From the NCBI GenBank assembly GCA_021804525.1, contig JAJZHJ010000024.1, forward strand, positions 1 through 9,577: a DNA stretch of 9,577 nt. The letters run 5' to 3'. Position numbers and translations under genes: made by a program. This document shows positions 1 to 6,029 of the stretch, piece after piece. The notes under the pieces were generated by a model, which searched no databases, was not told where the DNA came from, and saw only the letters and a program-made list of their open reading frames with translations. Every line of letters begins with the position of its first letter. Position 1 is the first letter of the stretch. The stretch comes from Bacteroidota bacterium. Lineage in GTDB: Bacteria > Bacteroidota > Bacteroidia > Bacteroidales > Paludibacteraceae.

Positions 1-1553
1 TTCATGTGAATTTCGTTGAAGAAATGGTCGCGTCCTTCAGGTATTTTTAGCAAATGGCCTAATTCAACGTTTTCACGCGGAATCATTCCGGTTACTAAAA
101 CCACTAAATCGGCATCTGTTTCGATGATTTTTCCTGCAGTCAGAATATCCTTTACTTTGACATACGTCTTGTTGTGTTTCCGTTCCACTTGAGGAATGCT
201 GTCGAGTGTAAATTGCAAGAAAACATCTCCTTGTTGGGAAGCTTGCCCGTAAATCAATTCTGCTTTCCCATACGTGCGAATACCACGGTTGAAGTGATAG
301 TTCAGAACATCTTTGTATTTGTTCTTCACCATAACTCCTGTATGTGTGGCTGATGTACAGCAATAACGTGAGCAATATTTGTTTTTGCCTTCATCATCGT
401 CCTGGCGACTACCAACGCAATAGATGTAGGCAATTTTCTTTACTTTTTTATCATTGAAAACTAATTCGTTATCGTTCAATTCAATCAAACGCTTGAACTG
501 AGGTAAGGTTATGACGTTGTCAATTTCTCCATAACCATATTCACCTTTAGCAGGTTCATACGGATCAAATCCGGTATTGGCAACAAATCCTCCAATGTGT
601 AACGTAAGAATTTCTTCTTTTGAGGAAGCAGGTTGAAATGCAGAATTGATTTTTTGACAAGCTCCGCATTGATTACAAAGGGCTTTATCAATAGCCGGTT
701 GTTGCGGGTATTGTCCTTTTTGCGGGGTTAAAATGGCTGTCCGTTGAGTCAATCCGAAATTAAATTCATCCGCTGTTGAAACAGGACATGCTTTTACTGC
801 CTTTTGAATTTCATCTGTGGTTACGTTTCCGTCAAATCCTCGGGGATGAATTTTTACTTTGATGTCGAAATTTCCTACACTTCCTTTCTTTTCAATCAGT
901 TCAGCCCCTGTAAACAATTTAATATTGCTACGTTTTTGAATCTCATTAAATAATCCGGACGTTAAGACATCTCCACGATCATTGGTGGGAGCAACAGAAC
1001 CCCATTGAGCCGTACGCCCACCCACAAAAAATGACTTTTCGATCAAGTACACTTCTGTTCCCATATCAGCCAATCCAAGTGCTGTACGCATGCCGCCAAC
1101 ACCGGCTCCAATCACAGCAACGGCATTGGTTGTGGCAATTTTCATCGAAGTCAGCGCTTCCGATTCTTTAGCTCGGGCAATACCGGCTTTTACCAATTGA
1201 ATGGCTTTTTCGGTTGCTCCGGCAGGATTGTCAGAGTGTGCCCATGAGTCTTGTTCGCGTATGTTTACTTGAACATAGTTGTAAGGATTCAATCCACCCC
1301 GTTGAGCAACGCCACGAAATGTATTCAAATGAAGTTTGGGCGAGCATGAAGCAACGACCATAGCATCCAATCCTTGCGTTTTAATGTCTTCTTCCATCAT
1401 CTTTTGGGAAGAATCGGCACAAGCAAAAAGCGTATTCTTTACCAAAAAAACGTCAGCTTCGTCTCTGACAGCATCTTTGACCTTTTCTATATCAACATAA
1501 TCGGATATGTTGCCTCCGCAGTGGCACACATAAACACCTATCTTTTTCTTCAT
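1..1553 (-). CDS. HdrA/QmoB-like FAD and iron-sulfur oxidoreductase, 3'-truncated by the window edge
   Basis: An open frame of 517 codons starts at ATG 1553 and runs off base 1 with no internal stop. The N-terminus (IGVYVCHCGGNI, then CSPKLHLNTFR near 70-80 and NIREQDSW near 97-104) is the N-terminal domain of heterodisulfide reductase subunit A and QmoB. An FAD Rossmann motif GAGVGG lies at 149-154, and the late motif YCVGSR plus YCSRYCC spans 378-399. Family members pass electrons between flavin and 4Fe-4S clusters in the cytoplasm. Several usual ligands are absent. The DCxxC motif after the FAD domain reads DRGDVL, the first ferredoxin motif keeps only C256 (ACPVS), the second keeps C293, C296 and C299 but has Asn at 303, and the usual Cys of REQCSW is Asp. 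The start overlaps the upstream stop as ATGA, so translation is probably coupled. Family assignment is firm; substrate is unknown. Confidence 0.92.
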   Translation of the reverse strand, partial: MKKKIGVYVCHCGGNISDYVDIEKVKDAVRDEADVFLVKNTLFACADSSQKMMEEDIKTQGLDAMVVASCSPKLHLNTFRGVAQRGGLNPYNYVQVNIREQDSWAHSDNPAGATEKAIQLVKAGIARAKESEALTSMKIATTNAVAVIGAGVGGMRTALGLADMGTEVYLIEKSFFVGGRTAQWGSVAPTNDRGDVLTSGLFNEIQKRSNIKLFTGAELIEKKGSVGNFDIKVKIHPRGFDGNVTTDEIQKAVKACPVSTADEFNFGLTQRTAILTPQKGQYPQQPAIDKALCNQCGACQKINSAFQPASSKEEILTLHIGGFVANTGFDPYEPAKGEYGYGEIDNVITLPQFKRLIELNDNELVFNDKKVKKIAYIYCVGSRQDDDEGKNKYCSRYCCTSATHTGVMVKNKYKDVLNYHFNRGIRTYGKAELIYGQASQQGDVFLQFTLDSIPQVERKHNKTYVKVKDILTAGKIIETDADLVVLVTGMIPRENVELGHLLKIPEGRDHFFNEIHM

Positions 1554-2872
1554 GACAATCGTTTTAAGTAGCTTGACGTTTCGGTAGCTGCAGCACCTGC
1601 CGACATGATTGTGTCAGGTATATCCATTGGTCCTGTTGCCGTACCTGCAACAAATACTCCTTCTAGGGAAGTTTGCGCAGGGCTTTGAAGCATGTTCGGT
1701 TGTTGAATGTAATTAATCGGGTCTAATTCTAATTTTTCGCCTTTAAATACTTTTGTAATAGCAGGATTAGCTAATAAACCAACAGAAAGAACCACCATAT
1801 CATGTTCTTTTTCAGTCACTTTTCCGGTAAGAATATCTTCAAAACGTAAAATCAGATTCCCGTTCTCTTTTTCCGTGATCTTTCCGATTTTTCCTTTCAC
1901 GTAGTTTGCACCCATGTCCTTGGCCTGAAGATAAAACTCGTTATACCCTTTTCCAAAAGCGCGTATATTAATGTAGTAAAGTGAAATGTCGGCCATTGGT
2001 AAAGCTCCCATCAACAACTGAGCTTGCTTGGTGGAGTACATACAGCAAACTTGTGAACAGATCGGGTTGCCAACGGTATGGTCGCGCGAACCTGTGCAAA
2101 AAACATAAGCAATCTTGTCAGGGATTTTTCCGTCGGATGGACGTAATACGTTGTTGAAAGGGCGTGTTGGCGCTAACTCACGTTCCATTTGCATGGAAGT
2201 AATAACGTTTTTGTAACGTCCATAGCCGTACCGTTCAATGGAGATCGGATCGAATAGTTTGAATCCTGTAGCTACAATTACTGATTTAGCTGTGATTTGA
2301 AGCTGTTGCTCTTTTTGTGTGAAGTCAATACAATTTGATGGGCATGCTTTTTCGCATGCACCACAAAGCATACAGTTTTCAATATCAATCAAAGCAATGC
2401 GTGGATTCGCAATGTTGAATGGAATATATATCGCTTTCCGGGCTGTCAGATTAAATTGAAACTGATCTTTGGTGATCACAGGACAAACATTTTCGCATTC
2501 CTGACATCCGGTGCAATCTTTTTCAACCACGTAACGGGGTTTCTTGTTCAGTTGAACCGAGAAATGACGATCAGCATTGCGCTGAATGGTTTCAACCTCA
2601 GTCAATGTGTGGATGGTGATGTTCGGATGTCTCGCTGTTTCCGATACTTTCGGGGTGGTGATACAAGCGGCACAATCGAGCGTTGGAAATACTTTGCTGA
2701 GGAGAATCATTTTCCCGCCGATGGAAGGTTCCTTTTCTACTAACAGAACCTTATATCCCATATCACCCAGTTTGAGTGCCGATTCTGCTCCTGCAATACC
2801 GGCTCCAATAACCATAACGTCAAATTGCGTTTCGTCTAAGCAGGTTGCGGCAGCATTCTGGTTATCTGTCAT
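1550..2872 (-). CDS. HdrA/QmoA-like FAD and 4Fe-4S oxidoreductase
   Basis: This 440-residue protein resembles QmoA and the core of heterodisulfide reductase subunit A. FAD motif GAGIAG is at 23-28 and the HdrA signature FPTLDCAACITTPK at 62-75, with C67 and C70. Two complete 4Fe-4S motifs follow: C120, C123, C126, C130-Pro and C167, C170, C173, C177-Pro. FCTGSRD (C259) and CSQVCC (272-277) are the later conserved cysteines. The C-terminal flavin motif GVFVAGTATGPMDIPDT starts near 405. The length is close to QmoA rather than to long HdrA forms with an extra N-terminal domain. It starts 2 bases after the MvhD-like gene and overlaps the next HdrA-like gene by 4 bases, so the products probably form one complex. 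Unlike the downstream paralogue, all cluster motifs are intact. Electron donor and acceptor cannot be read from sequence. It could equally be called an HdrA-family protein. Confidence 0.94.
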   Translation of the reverse strand: MTDNQNAAATCLDETQFDVMVIGAGIAGAESALKLGDMGYKVLLVEKEPSIGGKMILLSKVFPTLDCAACITTPKVSETARHPNITIHTLTEVETIQRNADRHFSVQLNKKPRYVVEKDCTGCQECENVCPVITKDQFQFNLTARKAIYIPFNIANPRIALIDIENCMLCGACEKACPSNCIDFTQKEQQLQITAKSVIVATGFKLFDPISIERYGYGRYKNVITSMQMERELAPTRPFNNVLRPSDGKIPDKIAYVFCTGSRDHTVGNPICSQVCCMYSTKQAQLLMGALPMADISLYYINIRAFGKGYNEFYLQAKDMGANYVKGKIGKITEKENGNLILRFEDILTGKVTEKEHDMVVLSVGLLANPAITKVFKGEKLELDPINYIQQPNMLQSPAQTSLEGVFVAGTATGPMDIPDTIMSAGAAATETSSYLKRLS

Positions 2873-2874
2873 AA

Positions 2875-3267
2875 TTAATTATCTTTTTTGGCAAGTTCCT
2901 TCGTGAAGTTATTAATATGCGCAACAAAAGCATCGGCGCACACCGAACAGAGGGCAGCCATTTTTAATTGCGATGGTTTTAGCCCTTTTTGTCTCATCAT
3001 ATCATGCGTAACAGAAATGATGGCTGAGGTTTTTTCAACGCATGATTCCCCGTATGGACAATCCGTGCCGTCGGCAGCAATAAAAACGCCGTCGAATCCT
3101 TTCTCATAAGCTTGCATGATCCATCTCGGTTTTATGCCGCTTGAACAAGGAACGCTAATGGTATAAACTGTATTGGGGTAGTGTTTTTTTAACAATCCCG
3201 CGAGGTCTATCGCGGGATCAGAAATTTTTTCCGTCGAAAAAACCAAAATCTTTGGTTTAGTGCTCAT
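2875..3267 (-). CDS. MvhD/FlpD-like hydrogenase iron-sulfur subunit family protein
   Basis: This 130-residue cytoplasmic protein matches the MvhD/FlpD family, the small iron-sulfur proteins that hand electrons to HdrA. Recognisable parts are KILVFSTE at the start, VPCSSGIKPRWIMQAYEKGFDGVFI (C41 and the family's typical glycine-containing helix) and GTDCPYGESC (C70, C76). The usual N-terminal CxxC of MvhD (CNWCSY-like) is replaced by STEKISD and carries no cysteine. A CxxC instead occurs near the C-terminus (C106, C109). The protein probably still binds a cluster, but with a different ligand set; this is inference. It starts 3 bases after the TusA gene and ends 2 bases before the QmoA-like gene, which fits a role as electron link of that HdrA-type pair. 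No hydrogenase genes are visible, so hydrogen need not be the electron source. Confidence 0.85.
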   Translation of the reverse strand: MSTKPKILVFSTEKISDPAIDLAGLLKKHYPNTVYTISVPCSSGIKPRWIMQAYEKGFDGVFIAADGTDCPYGESCVEKTSAIISVTHDMMRQKGLKPSQLKMAALCSVCADAFVAHINNFTKELAKKDN

Positions 3268-3270
3268 ACG

Positions 3271-3519
3271 TTATTTTTTTAGAAATAGACGAAACATGCC
3301 ATCTTCATCAATCGAACCAAGATATTCGTAATTTTGTTTTTTTGACCATTTTGGAATGTCACTCTTGGTGCCTTCGTCGGCTGAAAGGATTTCCATGATT
3401 TGACCCGGTTGAATGTCACCAATTGCTTTTTTTGCTGCCAAAAGTGGACCAGGACAAGCTGTTCCGCGTGCATCCACTACTTTGTCACTTTTCAATCCTT
3501 TTAATTCTTCTACTGTCAT
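3271..3519 (-). CDS. TusA-family sulfur carrier protein
   Basis: This 82-residue protein has the TusA fold signature: VDARGTACPGPLLAAKKAI, with the sulfur-carrying cysteine at C22 in a CPGP motif, and the usual GQIMEILSADEGTKSDIP segment. TusA proteins carry persulfide sulfur on this cysteine and pass it between enzymes, for tRNA thiolation or for dissimilatory sulfur metabolism. The frame stays open 18 codons upstream to 3573. The start at 3519 is preferred because AAGGAG lies 8 bases upstream and the longer version would overlap the preceding gene and add a non-family N-terminus. Position between a DsrE2-type gene and an MvhD-like gene favours a role in dissimilatory sulfur transfer over tRNA modification. 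The family call is firm; partner and direction of sulfur flow are inferred. Confidence 0.93.
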   Translation of the reverse strand: MTVEELKGLKSDKVVDARGTACPGPLLAAKKAIGDIQPGQIMEILSADEGTKSDIPKWSKKQNYEYLGSIDEDGMFRLFLKK

Positions 3520-3527
3520 AATAATAT

Positions 3528-3533
3528 CTCCTT
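3528..3533 (-). promoter_or_regulatory. Shine-Dalgarno sequence of the TusA-family gene
   Basis: AAGGAG sits 8 bases before ATG 3519, in the 19-base gap after the DsrE2-type gene. It is the one clear Shine-Dalgarno sequence I noticed in the window; most other starts have AT-rich leaders typical of Bacteroidota. It settles the start of the TusA-family gene. Confidence 0.75.
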
Positions 3534-3538
3534 GATTT

Positions 3539-4087
3539 TTAAATAAATAATTGTATTTTGCTTTCTTGTGCATCCGAAAGATACGTTCCTACTCCAACAT
3601 ACGACAAATGAGGATAATCGATCATCTCTTCTTTTTTGAATCCCATCAAATCCATGCTCATTTGACAAATCGCAATTTCGACACCTAATTCTCCGGCAAC
3701 TTCGATTAATGATTCTAACGATGATACATTTTTCTTCTTCATCACTGATTTGAGCATTTCGGTTCCCATACCTCCCATATTGAGTTTTGAAAGTTTGGCT
3801 TGAGTGCTTCCTTTAGGTAACATCCAACCTAACATATTTGACATAAAGTCTTTGCCTTTGCCTGATTTGTTTTTTGCGCGTAAGATGGGAGTCCCCCAAA
3901 ATGTAAAAAACATTTTCACTTCTGAATCCATGGCACGAGCTCCCGTTGCAATAATGAAAGCAGCGAGGACTTTATCTAAATCACCGGAAAAAACGATAAT
4001 GGAAAGTTGATCTTTAGGTTGATTTTCTTGTAGTTCTTTTAGTTGAGCTTCAAGTTGTTTAACTTGCAATTCTAATTCATTTGCCAT
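3539..4087 (-). CDS. DsrE2-type DsrE/DsrF/DrsH-like sulfur-relay protein
   Basis: This 182-residue protein is the first gene of the operon. After a charged, leucine-rich N-terminal helix (about 1-23, likely coiled coil) comes the DsrE-like core: LSIIVFSGDLDKVLAAFIIATGA at 28-50, the FFTFWG segment at 59-64, and VEIAICQMSMDLMG at 136-149. The only cysteine, C141, is in the position of the conserved sulfur-binding cysteine of DsrE2 proteins, and the end (VGVGTYLSDAQESKIQLFI) is also typical. DsrE-family proteins accept or pass persulfide sulfur, often with TusA. DsrE2 forms are commonly found beside tusA and rhodanese genes in sulfur-metabolising prokaryotes. I see no clear transmembrane helix, although the segment around 80-90 is hydrophobic. 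It begins without a Shine-Dalgarno sequence and is divergent from a Crp/Fnr gene. Confidence 0.9.
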   Translation of the reverse strand: MANELELQVKQLEAQLKELQENQPKDQLSIIVFSGDLDKVLAAFIIATGARAMDSEVKMFFTFWGTPILRAKNKSGKGKDFMSNMLGWMLPKGSTQAKLSKLNMGGMGTEMLKSVMKKKNVSSLESLIEVAGELGVEIAICQMSMDLMGFKKEEMIDYPHLSYVGVGTYLSDAQESKIQLFI

Positions 4088-4099
4088 AATTGTATGTGT

Positions 4100-4153
4100 T
4101 TATATGTTGATATGTAGATTATTAATCAGGCTAATCGTACTCATATTCAGCAT
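4100..4153 (-). other. Possible 17-codon upstream ORF in the sulfur-operon leader
   Basis: Downstream of the predicted promoter, an ATG at 4153 opens a 17-codon frame (MLNMSTISLINNLHINI) that stops at 4100, 12 bases before the DsrE2-type start. There is no Shine-Dalgarno sequence and a frame this short can arise by chance. It is recorded because it lies wholly in the predicted untranslated leader. Confidence 0.15.
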
Positions 4154-4189
4154 GATTGCCGTATAAATTATCCTAACAGTTTATGGCAA

Positions 4190-4197
4190 CAAAAGTA
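4190..4197 (-). promoter_or_regulatory. Putative -7 element of the sulfur-operon promoter
   Basis: TACTTTTG on the minus strand matches the Bacteroidota -7 consensus TAnnTTTG. A -33 TTTG is not well matched at the expected distance (TTTT only), which suits an activator-dependent promoter. Transcription would start near 4183, giving a leader of roughly 95 bases before the DsrE2-type gene. Confidence 0.5.
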
Positions 4198-4250
4198 TTC
4201 TCATTTAATCGTTTAGGAAAAGAATAAATGTGAGATTTAATAACGATATT

Positions 4251-4266
4251 TGTGATATGTATCACA
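4251..4266. promoter_or_regulatory. Perfect Crp/Fnr-type palindrome TGTGAT-N4-ATCACA
   Basis: TGTGATATGTATCACA is a perfect inverted repeat with 6-base arms, identical in form to the classical CRP half-sites TGTGA/TCACA. It lies in the 224-base divergent region, 45 bases before the Crp/Fnr start at 4312 and centred 68.5 bases upstream of the last base of the sulfur operon's -7 element. That is about -75 to the inferred transcription start. The flanking regulator has CRP-like recognition-helix residues Arg188, Glu189 and Arg193, so it is the natural ligand. Binding is inferred. Confidence 0.7.
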
Positions 4267-4311
4267 TAGCCACGGTGAGCATGTTTAGTCACACGTAAAA
4301 CAGAATCTGCA

Positions 4312-4992
4312 ATGCAAAAAACGCTTTGCCAAAGTTGTATCTTACAGTCGGATGCCGCTATTAAATTGATAAAAAATCAATTGAATGAATTAACCGATCA
4401 TTGCTCCCGAGTTGAATTTAAACCTGGAGAGATCATTTTCAAAGAGAATGCGATTTCCACAAACGTGGTTTACATACAACGTGGTTTAGTGAAAATTCAT
4501 ACCGATAATTTTTCCAAAGATCGTATTCTACGTTTAACAAAAGCTCCTTCTTATTTATGTTTGCCGGGTGTTCTGGGTGATTCCATCAATCGATTTTCGG
4601 CCACGACCATTGAACCCACCTTAGCTTGTTTCATTGATATTCACGTTTTTAAAAAATTCATTTTAGAAAATGGCGACTTTGCCTATCAAATTATCTTAGC
4701 TCTAAGCCAAAACGAAATCAAGAGCTTTCAGGTTTCTCTTAATTTGGCTCAAAAACAGGCTAACGGAAGAGTGGCTGATGCTTTGCTCTATTTTGCACGT
4801 GAAATATACAACTCTCAGGCATTTATGCTTCCTTTTTCGCGACAAGAATTGGGTGATTGGATGGGCATTTCGCGCGAAAGTGTCAGTCGCATCTTAGGTG
4901 AATTTCATTCGGCGCACATCATTTACCAGAATGGAAAAGAAATTACCATCCTAAATGAAGAATTGCTGGAGCAAATCAGTCAAAAAGGATAG
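4312..4992 (+). CDS. Crp/Fnr family transcriptional regulator (likely regulator of the sulfur operon)
   Basis: This 226-residue protein has an N-terminal cyclic-nucleotide-binding-type beta barrel (about 32-120; FKPGEIIFKENAIST, VVYIQRGLVKIH), a long dimer helix (about 122-160) and a C-terminal winged helix-turn-helix (about 175-214). The N-terminus has C6, C9 and C31, plus C83 and C106. This resembles a Bacteroidota Fnr-like subgroup and could bind a redox-sensing cluster, but this is inference. It lacks the typical cAMP-contact sequence of CRP. The recognition helix SRESVSRIL (187-195) keeps the Arg, Glu and Arg that contact TGTGA in CRP, matching the palindrome at 4251-4266. It is divergent from the DsrE2-TusA-Hdr operon, which suggests direct control of that operon and possibly autoregulation. 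The gene stands alone and meets the opposing thiol operon at a shared terminator region. Confidence 0.93.
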   Translation: MQKTLCQSCILQSDAAIKLIKNQLNELTDHCSRVEFKPGEIIFKENAISTNVVYIQRGLVKIHTDNFSKDRILRLTKAPSYLCLPGVLGDSINRFSATTIEPTLACFIDIHVFKKFILENGDFAYQIILALSQNEIKSFQVSLNLAQKQANGRVADALLYFAREIYNSQAFMLPFSRQELGDWMGISRESVSRILGEFHSAHIIYQNGKEITILNEELLEQISQKG

Positions 4993-5000
4993 CAATAAAA

Positions 5001-5030
5001 AGGGGGAAGGTTACACATTACCTTCCCCCT
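5001..5030 (-). terminator. Intrinsic terminator of the thiol-redox operon
   Basis: A perfect 11-base stem (AGGGGGAAGGT with its complement) encloses an 8-base loop. On the minus strand it is followed by a run of T, placing it 39 bases after the NapH-like stop. On the plus strand it follows the Crp/Fnr stop by 8 bases with no T-run after it, so it mainly serves the minus-strand operon but may stop both transcripts. Confidence 0.88.
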
Positions 5031-5069
5031 GGCTCATATCTATAAACACAACTTCCGCAAAAAACCCTG

Positions 5070-5573
5070 TTACTTTCTTACTTTGTATTTTAGGCTGCCA
5101 TTAGGACAAGCTGCAACACATTGAAGACATTTCGAACAGGTATAACTATTGCCCGGATTTATCTTATCTGTCTTGTAAAGACTGTATTTGGCCGGTTCCA
5201 TCGCCACAATGTAGCATTTCTTGTCGCATAGTCCACAGTTTTTGCAACTATCCGTTTTTAGTTTAATGTGAAAGATCGACATTCGGTTAAGCCATCCTGA
5301 AATCCATGCAATGGGGCATCCGATCTTATGGTATTGATACATTTGTCGTACTTTGGTATCAGGGCTGAAGCTCATGAGCATTTCCATGATTAATCCCATC
5401 GGACAAACCCAACGGCAGAACACTTTTCCAAAAATGACTCCCAACAAGACTCCTCCACCCAAAACATACCACAACGAAACGTGATAGGTTGATACGGCAA
5501 AATAGAGAGCAGCACCCAATACAATGAGGATGTAAAAGCGTTTATTAATCAGGGTTTTCGTAACTTTATTCAT
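5070..5573 (-). CDS. NapH/CcoG-like membrane 4Fe-4S ferredoxin
   Basis: This 167-residue protein starts with positively charged residues followed by two hydrophobic segments (about 13-30 and 33-51). The CRWVCPMG motif (C53, C57), characteristic of NapH/CcoG-type membrane polyferredoxins, comes next. C86 lies in a GCP motif. Two ferredoxin-type motifs follow: C110, C113, C116, C120 (the usual Pro after the fourth Cys is Tyr) and C146, C149, C152, C156-Pro. It is shorter than NapH, with only two clear membrane spans instead of about four. Family members relay electrons at the cytoplasmic membrane. It is last in the operon, 15 bases after the membrane-anchored thioredoxin, so it may feed electrons to or from that thiol system; this is inference. 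The nap and cco operon partners are absent. Confidence 0.87.
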   Translation of the reverse strand: MNKVTKTLINKRFYILIVLGAALYFAVSTYHVSLWYVLGGGVLLGVIFGKVFCRWVCPMGLIMEMLMSFSPDTKVRQMYQYHKIGCPIAWISGWLNRMSIFHIKLKTDSCKNCGLCDKKCYIVAMEPAKYSLYKTDKINPGNSYTCSKCLQCVAACPNGSLKYKVRK

Positions 5574-5588
5574 GAAATGTGATGCGTG

Positions 5589-6008
5589 TTACTGCACTTT
5601 TGCAATTTCCTTCAATACATAATCCTTCTGTTTTACACCCACAATGCGGTTCATTTCTTTCCCGTCTTTGAATAAAATCATGGTCGGGATGCTTCTCACT
5701 TTGTACTTTGTGGCTGTACCCTGATTTTGTTCCACATTGAGCTTCGCAATGGTTACATTACCGGTGGCATGTTCTGCCACGTCGTTCAGGATCGGAGCCA
5801 TCATTTTGCAAGGCATGCACCACGAAGCCCAAAAGTCAACCAACACAACACCGTTTTTAATTTGTTGCGCAAATGTTTTGTCGGACAAAGTTTTAATTTT
5901 AGCACTATTAGGAACATCCGGTGCTTTTCTCATTTTCTGGGTCGTGTAAAATCCGTATCCAAATACCACAACGAGAATAACACCTAATACGATGAAAAAT
6001 ATAGTCAT
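5589..6008 (-). CDS. Membrane-anchored thioredoxin
   Basis: This 139-residue protein has one N-terminal hydrophobic helix (about 2-22) and a complete thioredoxin domain (about 38-139). The active site WCMPC is at 63-67 (C64, C67) in the context VLVDFWASWCMPCKMMAPIL, and the cis-proline loop reads SIPTMILF. It would reduce protein disulfides. The classical GP between the cysteines is MP. Positive residues (KMRK) follow the helix and none precede it, so by the positive-inside rule the thioredoxin domain is probably cytoplasmic and tethered to the membrane. It lies 21 bases after the thioredoxin-reductase-like gene, its likely partner, and 15 bases before the NapH-like ferredoxin. A periplasmic orientation would make it a ResA-like protein, but no signal cleavage site or periplasmic partner is evident. 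Confidence 0.93.
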   Translation of the reverse strand: MTIFFIVLGVILVVVFGYGFYTTQKMRKAPDVPNSAKIKTLSDKTFAQQIKNGVVLVDFWASWCMPCKMMAPILNDVAEHATGNVTIAKLNVEQNQGTATKYKVRSIPTMILFKDGKEMNRIVGVKQKDYVLKEIAKVQ

Positions 6009-6029
6009 GACAATCCGTTTATAAATTAA

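Noticed and set aside
73..691. Short minus-strand frames of 100 and 60 codons
   Set aside because: They are out of frame with the continuous HdrA-like reading frame that covers the whole stretch without a stop, so they do not indicate a frameshift.
2456..2906. Overlapping plus-strand frames of 95 and 106 codons
   Set aside because: They are opposite the intact QmoA-like gene and MvhD-like 3' end, and show no protein-like features.
3520..3573. Longer N-terminus for the TusA-family protein starting at 3573
   Set aside because: It would overlap the preceding gene, lacks a ribosome binding site, and adds residues not typical of TusA; AAGGAG supports the start at 3519.
4117..4127. GATTA-T-TAATC palindrome in the sulfur-operon leader
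   Set aside because: It is short, AT-rich and likely by chance, and lies downstream of the predicted transcription start.
4247..4254. TATTTGTG as a plus-strand -7 element for the first Crp/Fnr gene
   Set aside because: It has one mismatch to TAnnTTTG, no good -33, and overlaps the palindrome; it would imply autorepression but the support is too thin.
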